Of a stretch of DNA of 44,540 bases, positions 16,111 to 23,643 are shown piece after piece; positions within the stretch are counted from its first letter, which is position 1, and each line of letters starts with the position of its first letter. The position numbers and the translations under genes are program-made. The notes under the pieces were generated by a model. That model was not told the origin of the DNA, did not search any database, and saw only the letters and a program-made list of their open reading frames with translations. This DNA is from Magnetococcales bacterium (GTDB lineage: Bacteria; Pseudomonadota; Magnetococcia; Magnetococcales; JADGAP01). Location of the stretch: positions 1 to 44,540 of the forward strand of contig JADGAP010000008.1 of NCBI GenBank assembly GCA_015231965.1. The letters run 5' to 3'.

Positions 16111-16194
16111 GGTTTGTTCCTCCTCTTGGTTCAATTTTTCCTCGAAAATTGAAAGACGATGACCAGCCTTCACAGTTTTGAAAGACAATCGGTA

Positions 16195-17115
16195 TCACCG
16201 CAGCAGGGATCTTCGTTGGTTCATGGCGTTTTCCCAGAGACGGACGGCGCGCTTGCCCGCGTCGGGGTCGGAGTCCTGGAGCCAGCGGCCGTAGCGCATC
16301 CGGATCATCCCCCAGTCCCGATGCCCCATTTGCTGGGCGACCCACATGGGGTTTTCTCCGGCGGACAGGAGCATCGAGGCGAAGGTATGGCGCGTGTGGT
16401 AGGGACTGCGGTAGCTGACCGAGGCGTTTTTCAAAAGTTGCCGCCACACCCGGCGGATCGGCGCGTCGGAAGTCCACGGGGCGCTGGTCTTGGGATCGTG
16501 GAACACCTCGCCGCGCATCAGCCGGGTGAAGGGCTCGATGAGCTTGAGGGCCTCCCGCGCCGGGGGGAGGAGGAGCAGACGGCGCTGTCCGGCGGCGGTT
16601 TTGGGATCGGAAATTTCTCCACGGGTCTTGGATCGACGGATGAAGATATATCCGGCCACCAGATCCACGTCCTCCCAGCGCAGGGCGATTTGCTCCCCCG
16701 TCCGGAGTCCGGTCCAGGCGGCGAACTGGAAGAATGCCTTGAGTCGCGGCTCCCAGGCGGCGGCTCCCAGCACCCGCTTCAATTCGTTTGCGGAGAGGGG
16801 TTCCGGCTCCTCCTTGATCACCTTCAGATTTCGGATTCTCCCGGCCAAGTCCCGGTCGATTTCCTCGTCGAGAAACGCCTCCTTCAAGACGGCTCGAAGG
16901 GGGATCAAAAGATTGTTGACGCGCTTGTTCCCGCACGTCAGACCGGCCACCCATTCGCGCACCATTCGGGGCGTGACCTGATCCAATGGCAGGCGCCCCA
17001 GCCCCGGCTTGATGCGACTTCGGATGGCGTTCTCGTAGTCCAACCAAGTGGACAACTTGACCTCGCGTTTTTTGCTGGCCAGCCAGATGTCCAGCCGTTC
17101 TCCCAACGTGTTCAT
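16195..17115 (-). CDS. int: tyrosine-recombinase integrase
   Basis: A 306-residue phage integrase that would cut and rejoin attP/attB. The N-terminal ~105 residues form a core-binding SAM-like domain (STWLDYENAIRSRIKPGLGR). The catalytic domain shows Arg138 (FAAWTGLRTGEQIALRW), Lys172 (DPKTAAGQRR), His240 and Arg242 (SPYHTRHTFASMLLSAG), His265 (QQMGHRDW) and Tyr275 (MRYGRWLQ), so every catalytic position is filled. An AGAGG tract lies a few bases before the ATG. The gene sits about 2.1 kb inside the inferred right end, separated from it by the replication gene, unlike phages whose int adjoins the attachment site. Confidence 0.9.
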   Translation of the reverse strand: MNTLGERLDIWLASKKREVKLSTWLDYENAIRSRIKPGLGRLPLDQVTPRMVREWVAGLTCGNKRVNNLLIPLRAVLKEAFLDEEIDRDLAGRIRNLKVIKEEPEPLSANELKRVLGAAAWEPRLKAFFQFAAWTGLRTGEQIALRWEDVDLVAGYIFIRRSKTRGEISDPKTAAGQRRLLLLPPAREALKLIEPFTRLMRGEVFHDPKTSAPWTSDAPIRRVWRQLLKNASVSYRSPYHTRHTFASMLLSAGENPMWVAQQMGHRDWGMIRMRYGRWLQDSDPDAGKRAVRLWENAMNQRRSLLR

Positions 17116-17157
17116 GAAAACCTCTCATTGCCGAAGGCCCCCCTTGGGAATCAAGAG

Positions 17158-17385
17158 TCATACCCTTTTGGAAGTGACAACTTGTCTCCCACCGTTCCGG
17201 CGCGGCGGACGGTCGTCGAGGGGGTCGGCGTTGAGATGGAGCGGGGGCGGGTGGCCGCCGCCGAACAGGCAGAAGCGGCAGGCCAGCATCCAGCAGACCG
17301 GATAGGGGCCCAGGAAAAGGGGGAAGTCACAGCGGACGCCGCACGTCGACCAATCGACGTGGGGCCAATCGTCATCGGGGAGCAT
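17158..17385 (-). CDS. small Cys-rich phage protein
   Basis: Seventy-five residues with five cysteines (Cys15, Cys19, Cys31, Cys36, Cys39) in the stretch WSTCGVRCDFPLFLGPYPVC then WMLACRFCLFGGG. The spacing suggests a metal-binding knuckle, although no standard zinc-finger pattern fits. A good ribosome site (GGAGG, six bases before ATG 17385) supports translation. It lies between the replication gene and the integrase. Confidence 0.5.
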   Translation of the reverse strand: MLPDDDWPHVDWSTCGVRCDFPLFLGPYPVCWMLACRFCLFGGGHPPPLHLNADPLDDRPPRRNGGRQVVTSKRV

Positions 17386-17409
17386 GGTCGCCTCCGGAGC
17401 GGTCAGGGG

Positions 17410-18687
17410 TCAGGAAAGGGGCGGGCTGGGGGGCGCGCTCGATGCCTGGGCTGCTCCTGGAGGTTTGTATTTCGAACGCAATAAGGCTCGTTGTCGCTCG
17501 ATGGTTTCCGGGTTCTTCCGAATGGGCGCCTCCTCTGCCTCCCTTGCCTTTCTGGCCCGTTCGGCGGTGGCGGCTTTAGCGGCATCTTCCCGGCGCTGTT
17601 TGACGCCGGGGGCCAGTTCCAGGATGAGGGTTCCCGCCTCCTGTTCGGCGCACAGCCGCCGCAGATAGCCGGGGGGATTGTCGATGGGCGGCTTGCCCTG
17701 CTCAAGTCGTCCCTGGAGTTCGTCCAGGATGTCTTGGGCAAAGTCGTGGGGAAATTTTCCGAGTCGCTTGGAGGCTTCCTTGCGGTCTCCTGGGTTGAAA
17801 GCATCGGGGAAAATCAGCGGCGGGGAGGTACTGGATGGAACGGGCGACGGGGAAGCGGCGGGGGAGGAGTGGGCCGTTGAGGCGTTGACGGCGGATGGGG
17901 ATTCCGTCGATTGGCTGACGGTGGGATGGGCCGTTGAGGAAACGACCGGGGTGAGGTTTTCCTGCTTTTCCAGATTTTCAAAATCACCACCACCACCACA
18001 ATTTGCGTCGAATTTCGGGTGAATTTCGGCGCGAAATTCGGGCGAAATTTGTTGTGGTTGTTGTTTTTTATTTATAGGGGGGTGTGGGGGGGGAATTTCG
18101 GGCGCATTTTGAAACGCATTTTGGGCCGAATTTTCCCCCAGAAATTGCAATTCAAATTCCTCCCAAATGGCCAATTCACGGTCGAAAGGGAGAATTTGAA
18201 GGTGATTTGGAGAGAGCCAAATCGTGATTTTCTGGCCCTTGGAATGGGAGCCGTCGGCCTGGAGTCCGTCCACCCCGAGGAGTTCCAGGGCATCCCAGGA
18301 CGTGAGCAGCTTGGCGAGGCATTTTGAGGAGGTTCCAAGCTCCGAGGCAAGCTCGTTGAGGCTGGTCTTCAAAACCGCCGAGCCCTCGACGAAACGATTC
18401 GCCTCATGGATGGCTTCGATGAGGCAGTGGCGAAGCCACCCCGCTTTGAGGCCGTACAGCTTGGTGAGACGCTTGATCCGGAGTTGCTTGCGGGCGCTTG
18501 TGGGGGATTGGAAGTAATGACACGCCGGGGCCTCTGGGGCCGGGCAGAAGACCGACAGCATCTCCCGGGCTTCCGGTGAACCATCGGGGGGTGTATCCAC
18601 TTTAGTTTTACGATTGTAGGCGCGTTTGGCTTGCGGCGGTGGATCTTGAATGGTCGCATGGGGGGGCTGTGGCGTAGCAGTAGTCAT
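17410..18687 (-). CDS. putative phage replication initiator with internal iteron-like repeats
   Basis: A 425-residue protein; ATG 18687 is preceded by AGGAG. After a disordered basic start comes a predicted winged-helix region (about 70-170), including LKTSLNELASELGTSSKCLA and KLLTSWDALELLGV. The middle (about 184-235) is low-complexity, rich in Pro, Gln and Asn, and is encoded by the AT-rich repeats at 18010-18135. The C-terminus has IDNPPGYLRRLCAEQEAGTL followed by a charged helix, a pattern common in phage and plasmid replication initiators. Being the first gene of the leftward operon and carrying origin-like repeats within its own sequence, it is organised like lambda O. Function is inferred; a transcriptional regulator is the main alternative. 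Confidence 0.6.
   Translation of the reverse strand: MTTATPQPPHATIQDPPPQAKRAYNRKTKVDTPPDGSPEAREMLSVFCPAPEAPACHYFQSPTSARKQLRIKRLTKLYGLKAGWLRHCLIEAIHEANRFVEGSAVLKTSLNELASELGTSSKCLAKLLTSWDALELLGVDGLQADGSHSKGQKITIWLSPNHLQILPFDRELAIWEEFELQFLGENSAQNAFQNAPEIPPPHPPINKKQQPQQISPEFRAEIHPKFDANCGGGGDFENLEKQENLTPVVSSTAHPTVSQSTESPSAVNASTAHSSPAASPSPVPSSTSPPLIFPDAFNPGDRKEASKRLGKFPHDFAQDILDELQGRLEQGKPPIDNPPGYLRRLCAEQEAGTLILELAPGVKQRREDAAKAATAERARKAREAEEAPIRKNPETIERQRALLRSKYKPPGAAQASSAPPSPPLS
18010..18135. repeat. iteron-like repeats within the replication gene (candidate phage origin)
   Basis: Copies of GAATTTCGGGTG-type words occur at 18010, 18021, 18033 (GAAATTCGGGCG), 18044 (GAAATTTG) and 18093 (GAATTTCGGGCG). 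Related CGCATTTTG words occur at 18103 and 18115, and GAATTTTC at 18128. Spacing within clusters is 11-13 bases, close to one helical turn. Between the clusters lies a T-rich tract (TTGTTTTTTATTTATA, 18061-18076) that could be the unwinding element. Iterons inside the initiator gene define the lambda origin; here the same role is inferred. Confidence 0.5.
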
Positions 18688-18767
18688 GTGGGCGCTCCTG
18701 GATGCTTCCCGCTTGGAGGGGTCTGAATCCTCGTAGGCGGTAATGTGGTACTACTGGAACCGGGAGA

Positions 18768-18926
18768 GGGTTCAGACCCACTCCAGGAAGTGACGGTCTC
18801 TTCGACCGATCCCCCCCCCGGTTCCATTGTCATCCATGGTTCCGAGAGGTCGCACCCGAGTTTGGACCCCGGAAACGACCGTCAGACTTTCATGGGTGAC
18901 GGTAAAAAGTCAATGCTGAAAATTCA
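18768..18926. repeat. long imperfect direct repeat, copy A
   Basis: Pairs with copy B at 18986-19144, offset about 218 bases. Shared landmarks in order: CGGTCTCTTCGACCG (a 5-bp stem with a TCTTC loop; A at 18793), a run of nine C, a GGTTCCAT/GGCTCCAT word, TTTGGACCCCGGAAACGACC (A at 18860), and AGTCAA followed by TGAAAATT near the right end. Read leftwards the AGTCAA word is TTGACT, a possible -35 element, but no good -10 follows. Confidence 0.75.
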
Positions 18927-18936
18927 CAAAAGAATC

Positions 18937-18956
18937 AGGGGCGGATTTTCCCGCCC
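18937..18956 (-). terminator. possible Rho-independent terminator between the direct repeats
   Basis: GGGGCGG (18937-18943) and CCGCCCC (18950-18956) form a seven-base-pair stem with an ATTTTC loop. Read on the minus strand it is followed by TGATTCTTTTG, a weak U-tract. It could end a short transcript starting in copy B. The imperfect U-run keeps confidence low. Confidence 0.35.
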
Positions 18957-18985
18957 CAACTTAGCTGGTGAAAAGGAGCCCGGGG

Positions 18986-19144
18986 GGGCTCAACCCCACC
19001 TCGGACAGTGGCCGGTCTCTTCGACCGATCCCCCCCCGGCTCCATGGTCACCCAGGAGTTCGGAAGGTCATCCCCGGGTTTGGACCCCGGAAACGACCAT
19101 CGGGCTTTTGGATGACGTCAAACAGTCAAGGTTGAAAATTGAAC
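18986..19144. repeat. long imperfect direct repeat, copy B
   Basis: Second copy of the repeat at 18768-18926 with the same order of landmarks: CGGTCTCTTCGACCG at 19012, a run of eight C, TTTGGACCCCGGAAACGACC at 19078, and AGTCAA at 19122. Differences are scattered substitutions and a one-base C-run change, while the hairpin and the 20-base block are unchanged. This suggests the structure or the binding sites are conserved, not a peptide. Confidence 0.75.
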
Positions 19145-19242
19145 CAAGCCGCTTGGAGAGGGCGCAAACCGCCTGTTTTCTCGCCCCCGGATGGTTTGTA
19201 ACAAGCGGTGGAACGCTTCTCGTAACCCATTGATTTTGGGTA

Positions 19243-19334
19243 GTGGCGGAGAGAGAGGGATTCGAACCCTCGGAACCCTTTAGGAGTTCACACGCTTTCC
19301 AGGCGTGCACCTTCGACCGCTCGGTCATCTCTCC
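19243..19334 (-). tRNA. tRNA-Ser (GGA)
   Basis: A complete class II tRNA on the minus strand: acceptor stem GGAGAGA/TCTCTCC, discriminator G and an encoded CCA. The anticodon loop is CTGGAAA (anticodon GGA), there is an extended variable arm, and the T loop is GTTCGAATC. Its 3' end points towards the prophage, the usual orientation when a tyrosine integrase inserts at a tRNA 3' end. Confidence 0.95.
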
Positions 19335-19359
19335 GTGGACTGCAACAAGGGGAGGGATT

Positions 19360-19887
19360 TTAGCAGTGTTGGCGCAGGGATTCAAAGAAAATCGTGAGCA
19401 GGGCGCCTGCCGCCGGAGAAAGGGGGGGGGAATCCGGGGAATCCGAGGTTTCCGAACAGCCCATCCGGCGGGTCGGCGTGGGACGCCGGGCTTCCAGCGC
19501 CTCGGGGGGGCGGGAGGCCAGATAGAGGGCGTGCTCCACCCGGAAGCTCTCCATGGCCGCCTGGCAGAGAGGGCAGGGTTCCAGGCTGACGTACAGGGTG
19601 CATCCGGGCAGGCGTTGACGCTGGATTCGCCGGGCGGCCTGGCGCAACGCTTGGAGTTCGGCGTGGGCGGTGGGATCTCCTACGGCAAGGCAGGCGTTGC
19701 CGGCGCTGGCCAGGGTCCAGCCCAGCGCATCGCGAATCACGGCTCCCACGGGGGTCTCTCCCGCTGCTCCGGCGTCGGCAGCGGCGACCAGGGTTAGCAA
19801 CATGCGGCTTGAGTCGTCAGAGAGAAAATCGCAAGGAAGAGGGGAGGGGAGGGTGTTCGGATTGGCGGGGGCGTCGGCGGGGGGCAT
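19360..19887 (-). CDS. tadA: tRNA-specific adenosine deaminase TadA
   Basis: Zinc-dependent cytidine-deaminase-fold enzyme that converts adenosine-34 of tRNA-Arg(ACG) to inosine. The catalytic HAE motif is in GDPTAHAELQALRQAARR, and the second zinc site PCxxC in LYVSLEPCPLCQAAM; ETPVGAVI is the preceding strand. At 175 residues it is slightly longer than typical because of a Pro-rich N-terminus. A later start at Met29 (MLLTLVAAADAG) would give the more usual length, but ATG 19887 lies five bases after the upstream stop and favours coupling. The C-terminal SETSDSPDSPPLSP stretch is atypical. Confidence 0.88.
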   Translation of the reverse strand: MPPADAPANPNTLPSPLPCDFLSDDSSRMLLTLVAAADAGAAGETPVGAVIRDALGWTLASAGNACLAVGDPTAHAELQALRQAARRIQRQRLPGCTLYVSLEPCPLCQAAMESFRVEHALYLASRPPEALEARRPTPTRRMGCSETSDSPDSPPLSPAAGALLTIFFESLRQHC

Positions 19888-19891
19888 GCGG

Positions 19892-20419
19892 TCAGCCCTT
19901 GGGGTTGGCGGGGCCTTGGAAGGTCAGGTCGAATCGGGGATGATCCCAGGCGGTTTGGGCGGAATCCCGGGAAAAGAGCCAGCCTTCGTAGAGGGGGCGA
20001 CCCGTCTCGTCGGTCAAGGCCACCCAGGCGGCTGGGTTGACGTGTCCCTCGGGACCGTGCAGGGCCGAGCCTTCCCGAATCAGCAGATCCCCGGCGAAGG
20101 CCTTGAGTTGGATCGATCCGCCCCAGGGGGCCTTGGCTTGTTCTCCCACGGCGATGTCGAAGGGATGCACCAGCAGGGTGCGTTTATCCAGCAAAATAAA
20201 GCGCAAGACCACGCCCTGGCTTTGTCGCGCCATCTCCGGGGCGGGATGGGCGCGCAACGTCATCACATGGGGGGCCAGGGGCAGTTTCTCTTTTTTAGGG
20301 AGATCTGGAGTTTCCGAGGGCAGAGATTGATAAACGGTTTTAGTGTCGCTCTCGGGGGAGCAAGCCCAGAGCAGGCTTGATGCCACGCAGGCCGCGAGCA
20401 GTGGGGAATGTGGCCTCAT
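19892..20419 (-). CDS. DUF2155 lipoprotein
   Basis: A 175-residue protein with a lipoprotein signal: MRPHSPLLAACVASSLLWAC with the lipobox cysteine at position 20. The mature part has LDKRTLLVHPFDIAVGEQAK, then VALTDETGRPLYEGWLFS and AWDHPRFDLTF, matching the alphaproteobacterial DUF2155 family, of unknown function. It lies immediately upstream of tadA in the same direction, five bases apart. Confidence 0.78.
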   Translation of the reverse strand: MRPHSPLLAACVASSLLWACSPESDTKTVYQSLPSETPDLPKKEKLPLAPHVMTLRAHPAPEMARQSQGVVLRFILLDKRTLLVHPFDIAVGEQAKAPWGGSIQLKAFAGDLLIREGSALHGPEGHVNPAAWVALTDETGRPLYEGWLFSRDSAQTAWDHPRFDLTFQGPANPKG

Positions 20420-20536
20420 GGGCGGCCCCGAGCCGAAACTGGAACGATGGGGACAAACAGGGGGGTGGGGTCTGAAAGAACGCGGACGGAGCCGAAACCG
20501 TTGGCCATCGAGCCCCCCCCCACGATGCGGGAAAAA

Positions 20537-20629
20537 TGGCGGAGAGAGAGGGATTCGAACCCTCGATACCCCTTGACGGAGTATAACACATTAGCAGTGT
20601 GCCGCCTTCGGCCACTCGGCCATCTCTCC
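20537..20629 (-). tRNA. tRNA-Ser (GCU)
   Basis: Class II tRNA on the minus strand with the same acceptor stem and T arm as the tRNA-Ser at 19243. The anticodon loop is CTGCTAA (anticodon GCT), there is a long variable arm, and CCA is encoded at 20537-20539. It reads serine AGC/AGU codons. Confidence 0.95.
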
Positions 20630-20886
20630 GGCTCCCGGAACCCAAAAGCCTAACACACGCCTTTTTCTCCAATCAATGACTTTTTTGCGCTCTGCGACGG
20701 TTTTTTGAGGGGGCGCGGTTCGACGAGAAAAAAAGGGGCGGTGGGGGCAAGTCTTGCCTTGACGGAGGCTAACGATTATGCGAAAGTCGAGGTTTACCTG
20801 GGAACGACGGTGAGTTCCCCACCCTCCAGGACGGCATCATGGATGGAAGCCCCACCCCGTCACTATCGTTCCAAGAAGCCCAGGAA

Positions 20887-20963
<77 letters not shown>

Positions 20964-21015
20964 TTCCCCCCCCCACCCCCGCCTCCGTGATCCCTGCCTT
21001 GCCCCTCTCTTTCTC

Positions 21016-21091
21016 GGGGGTGTAGCTCAGTTGGTAGAGCGCCTGCTTTGCAAGCAGGTTGTCGTCGGTTCGATTCCGGCCACCTCCACCA
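21016..21091 (+). tRNA. tRNA-Ala (UGC)
   Basis: Class I tRNA starting GGGGGTGTAGCTCAGTTGGT. The anticodon stem-loop is CTGCTTTGCAAGCAG (anticodon TGC), the T loop is GTTCGATTC, and the encoded CCA ends at 21091. The acceptor GGGGGTG pairs with CACCTCC with one G-U. Confidence 0.95.
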
Positions 21092-21120
21092 TTTTGATTT
21101 TACAGGTTTTCTCTACAACG

Positions 21121-21152
21121 CGACCGCCTCCCAGGGCGGTCGTGGCGTTTTT
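21121..21152 (+). terminator. Rho-independent terminator of the Ile/Ala tRNA unit
   Basis: CGACCGCC (21121-21128) and GGCGGTCG (21135-21142) form an eight-base-pair stem with a TCCCAG loop. It is followed after five bases by a TTTTT run. It lies 29 bases after tRNA-Ala on the plus strand. Confidence 0.8.
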
Positions 21153-21351
21153 GAAAACCCCGGCGCGCCCGCACTTGCAGCGTCTCCAGGTCCAGGTCGA
21201 AATGACCCCGCACGACCCCGTCGGCATCCCCTTTCCCAGGGGGGGAGCCATCAGGTCAACCCCACGCATGCTCCGCCGCCGCAATCAGGTTGTCGCCGCT
21301 GTTGTCGGAGGTGTCGGCAAACATCGATTCTGACAGGTTGTCCTGGAGGAT

Positions 21352-23619
21352 TCAGTTCATCGAATATTGGCGAACCATTCGCAAGAAATCCTTTTTATGG
21401 ATCGGCTTGGGCATGATGCCGTCACAACCGGACGCCATGGCGGAGGCCTCCATGGTTTGCAGCGCCGAAGCGGAAAAGGTCAACACCGGAGTACGCCGAA
21501 GTTGATGTTCCCGCTCCCATTGACGAATCTTCTGAGTGGCCTCCAATCCACCCATCAGGGGCATTTCCAAGTCCATCAAGACGAGATCAAACCGATTCAA
21601 CTTGAATTTATTCAGAGCGTCTCGGCCATTTTCAGCAAACTCCACGTGGTGGATGCTCCGCTTGAGGAACGATTGGATCATCTGCCGAATATCTGCAACA
21701 TCATCGGCCACCAAAATCCGCAGCGCCCGCCCCTGTTCCAACAAGGCGGTCATGGACCCCAACAATTCGTCCTTGGAGGTTCGTTTGACAACCCCCGGAT
21801 TTGGGAGAAGAAAACGATCCTCGTCCAGCTGTCGCCACGTTTCGCCCATCAACACCACTGGTTGACCGATATACGCCGGATCAACCCGCAACCCGCGCAA
21901 CCCGACTCCCGGTTCCACGCCGCTGCGGGTATTGCCCAGGAGCGCCAAGTGGAAGGGTGCGCCCCGCTGATTCGCCTGCCGCAGGAGCAACAACGCCTCG
22001 TCCCAATCCGGCGCCTCCTCCACCGCCAACCCGACAGCGATCAGGGATTTGCCCACCACCAACCGATCCACCGGATTGGACTCCAACAACAACACCCGCC
22101 GCCCCGCCAAGGGAGCGTCGGCGTTGCGCTCCTCAGGCAGGATTTCGCGAGGCGGCGTCGAGGTCGCGTCGGAAGGGGGCAAGAGCCGGACGTCGAGGTG
22201 AAAGGCGCTGCCCACGCCTTCCCGGGATTCGACGCTGATGCGTCCCCCCATCAACGCCGCCAATCGCCGACTGATGCCCAATCCCAGGCCGGTGCCGCCG
22301 TAGCGCCGGGCGATGGTGGAATCCGCCTGAATATAGTCGTCGAAAATGGCGGTCAGTTGCGACGGGGAGATGCCGATGCCGGTGTCGAGGATGGAAAAAC
22401 GAAAACTCGTCCCATCGATCTCCCCCGCATAGGGCCCCAAACGTAAGGTCACGCTCCCCTGCTGCGTAAACTTGACGGCGTTGCTCAACAGATTGAGCAA
22501 GATTTGCCGCAGCCGTCCCGCATCGCCGACAAGGGACGGGGAGGCACCGGGGGCGACCTCCACCTCAAAGCGCAATCCCTTTTGCGCGATCCGGTGGCGC
22601 ACGACGTTGGAGACGCTTTGAATCAGGTCGTGGAGCCCGAACTCGGCGTACTCCAACTCCATCTCCCCCGCCTCGACCTTGGAGATATCCAGGATGTCAT
22701 TGATCAACATCAGCAGCGTCTCGCTGGACTCCTTGAGCCAAACGACGTATTCCTTTTGTTCTTCGTCGAGGGAGGTGTCTCCCAACATGTCGGAGATGCC
22801 GACGATGGCCCCGATGGGGGTGCGGATTTCGTGGCTCATCACCGCCAGGAACGCCCCCTTGGCTTGATTGGCCATTTCCGCCTCTTTCTTGGCGCGCCAC
22901 AGCTCCTCCTCCATGCGCTTGCGGGTGGTGATATCCCGCAACGAGGCGAGAAACGCCTGTTCGCCTTGCCATTCCGTGCGGGAGACCCGCATCTCCGCCA
23001 CCCGCCGTTGCGGGCCGAACGGGACGATGTCCAGTTCCGTGGCTTCATCCGCCGCCACGGGAAAACCGAAAATCTCCCCCGTCGCCACCGCACGACCGGG
23101 AAACAACACGCCCACTGCCGGATTGGCGAAGCGGACCACGCCATGCAAATCCACCACCAGGATGGCATCCGTGTTGTTTTCGACGATGCTGCGAAAACTG
23201 GAGCGACTCTCTTCCAGGGCCAGATGCACCCGCTGGCGCTCGATGGCGAAACGCAACACCCGCGAAATCAAATCCCCCGGCTCCACGCTGCCCTTGATCA
23301 AATAATCCTGCGCGCCGCGACGCACCGCCTCGATGGCGACGTGTTGGTCCGCGTGTCCGGTCAAAATGACGATGGGCAGTTCGGTGACTTGGGCGCGGCA
23401 GCGATCCAAGGTTTCCAAACCGACGCTGTCGGGCAAATTGAGATCCAGCAAAATGGCGTGATACTCGCGGCGTCGCAGCTGCTCAAGGGCCGACTCCAGC
23501 CGGTCCACATGATCCATGGCGAACATTCCGCCCACCTGTTGGGACAATTGCTCTTGAATCAAAGACGCCGAGGCTGGTTCGTCCTCCACCAACAGCACCG
23601 GAATCGAATCGGGAAGCAT
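21352..23619 (-). CDS. hybrid sensor kinase, REC-PAS-HisKA-HATPase-pseudoREC-REC
   Basis: A soluble 755-residue protein. An N-terminal receiver has Asp59 ([11 protein letters not shown]). A PAS domain spans about 141-232 ([20 protein letters not shown]) and the histidine box has His263 ([18 protein letters not shown]). The ATPase has [28 protein letters not shown] and [11 protein letters not shown] degenerate receiver (~505-615) has no phosphoryl-accepting aspartate (LALLGNTRS). A final receiver has Asp683 ([13 protein letters not shown]). It is the last gene of the Kai operon, 24 bases after the GGDEF gene. Its N-terminal receiver resembles that of the KaiA-like protein (shared [12 protein letters not shown]) and its PAS resembles those of the two genes before it. 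No membrane span means it senses a cytoplasmic cue or partner. Confidence 0.9.
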   Translation of the reverse strand: MLPDSIPVLLVEDEPASASLIQEQLSQQVGGMFAMDHVDRLESALEQLRRREYHAILLDLNLPDSVGLETLDRCRAQVTELPIVILTGHADQHVAIEAVRRGAQDYLIKGSVEPGDLISRVLRFAIERQRVHLALEESRSSFRSIVENNTDAILVVDLHGVVRFANPAVGVLFPGRAVATGEIFGFPVAADEATELDIVPFGPQRRVAEMRVSRTEWQGEQAFLASLRDITTRKRMEEELWRAKKEAEMANQAKGAFLAVMSHEIRTPIGAIVGISDMLGDTSLDEEQKEYVVWLKESSETLLMLINDILDISKVEAGEMELEYAEFGLHDLIQSVSNVVRHRIAQKGLRFEVEVAPGASPSLVGDAGRLRQILLNLLSNAVKFTQQGSVTLRLGPYAGEIDGTSFRFSILDTGIGISPSQLTAIFDDYIQADSTIARRYGGTGLGLGISRRLAALMGGRISVESREGVGSAFHLDVRLLPPSDATSTPPREILPEERNADAPLAGRRVLLLESNPVDRLVVGKSLIAVGLAVEEAPDWDEALLLLRQANQRGAPFHLALLGNTRSGVEPGVGLRGLRVDPAYIGQPVVLMGETWRQLDEDRFLLPNPGVVKRTSKDELLGSMTALLEQGRALRILVADDVADIRQMIQSFLKRSIHHVEFAENGRDALNKFKLNRFDLVLMDLEMPLMGGLEATQKIRQWEREHQLRRTPVLTFSASALQTMEASAMASGCDGIMPKPIHKKDFLRMVRQYSMN

Positions 23620-23643
23620 GGCTCATCTCTCCACACGCGCGAA

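Larger units (their letters stand above)
1..19242. mobile_element. prophage, right-hand part (left end outside window)
   Basis: Rightward tail genes (1-12214) face leftward replication and integration genes (12267-18687), the usual arrangement of a tailed temperate phage. Diagnostic members are the tail chaperone with a frameshift site, the tape measure, a replication-initiator-like protein and a tyrosine integrase. No sheath or contractile baseplate gene is seen, so a siphovirus-type tail is likely. Capsid, portal, terminase, lysis and repressor genes are not in the window. The right boundary is inferred to lie between the replication gene and tRNA-Ser at 19243; no duplicated attachment core could be demonstrated. 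Confidence 0.85.
18688..19242. other. non-coding region between prophage genes and tRNA-Ser
   Basis: This 555-base stretch holds no convincing gene. It contains an inverted repeat GGGTCTGAA (18718-18726) / TTCAGACCC (18770-18778), two ~160-base imperfect direct repeats (18768-18926 and 18986-19144), and a GGGGCGG/CCGCCCC hairpin between them. The right attachment site of the prophage should lie here or at the edge of the adjoining tRNA. Confidence 0.7.

Noticed and set aside
18745-19233. 162-codon frame across the two long direct repeats
   Set aside because: The repeats differ by substitutions and a one-base indel that do not respect codons, and the frame has no good start; non-coding structure fits better.
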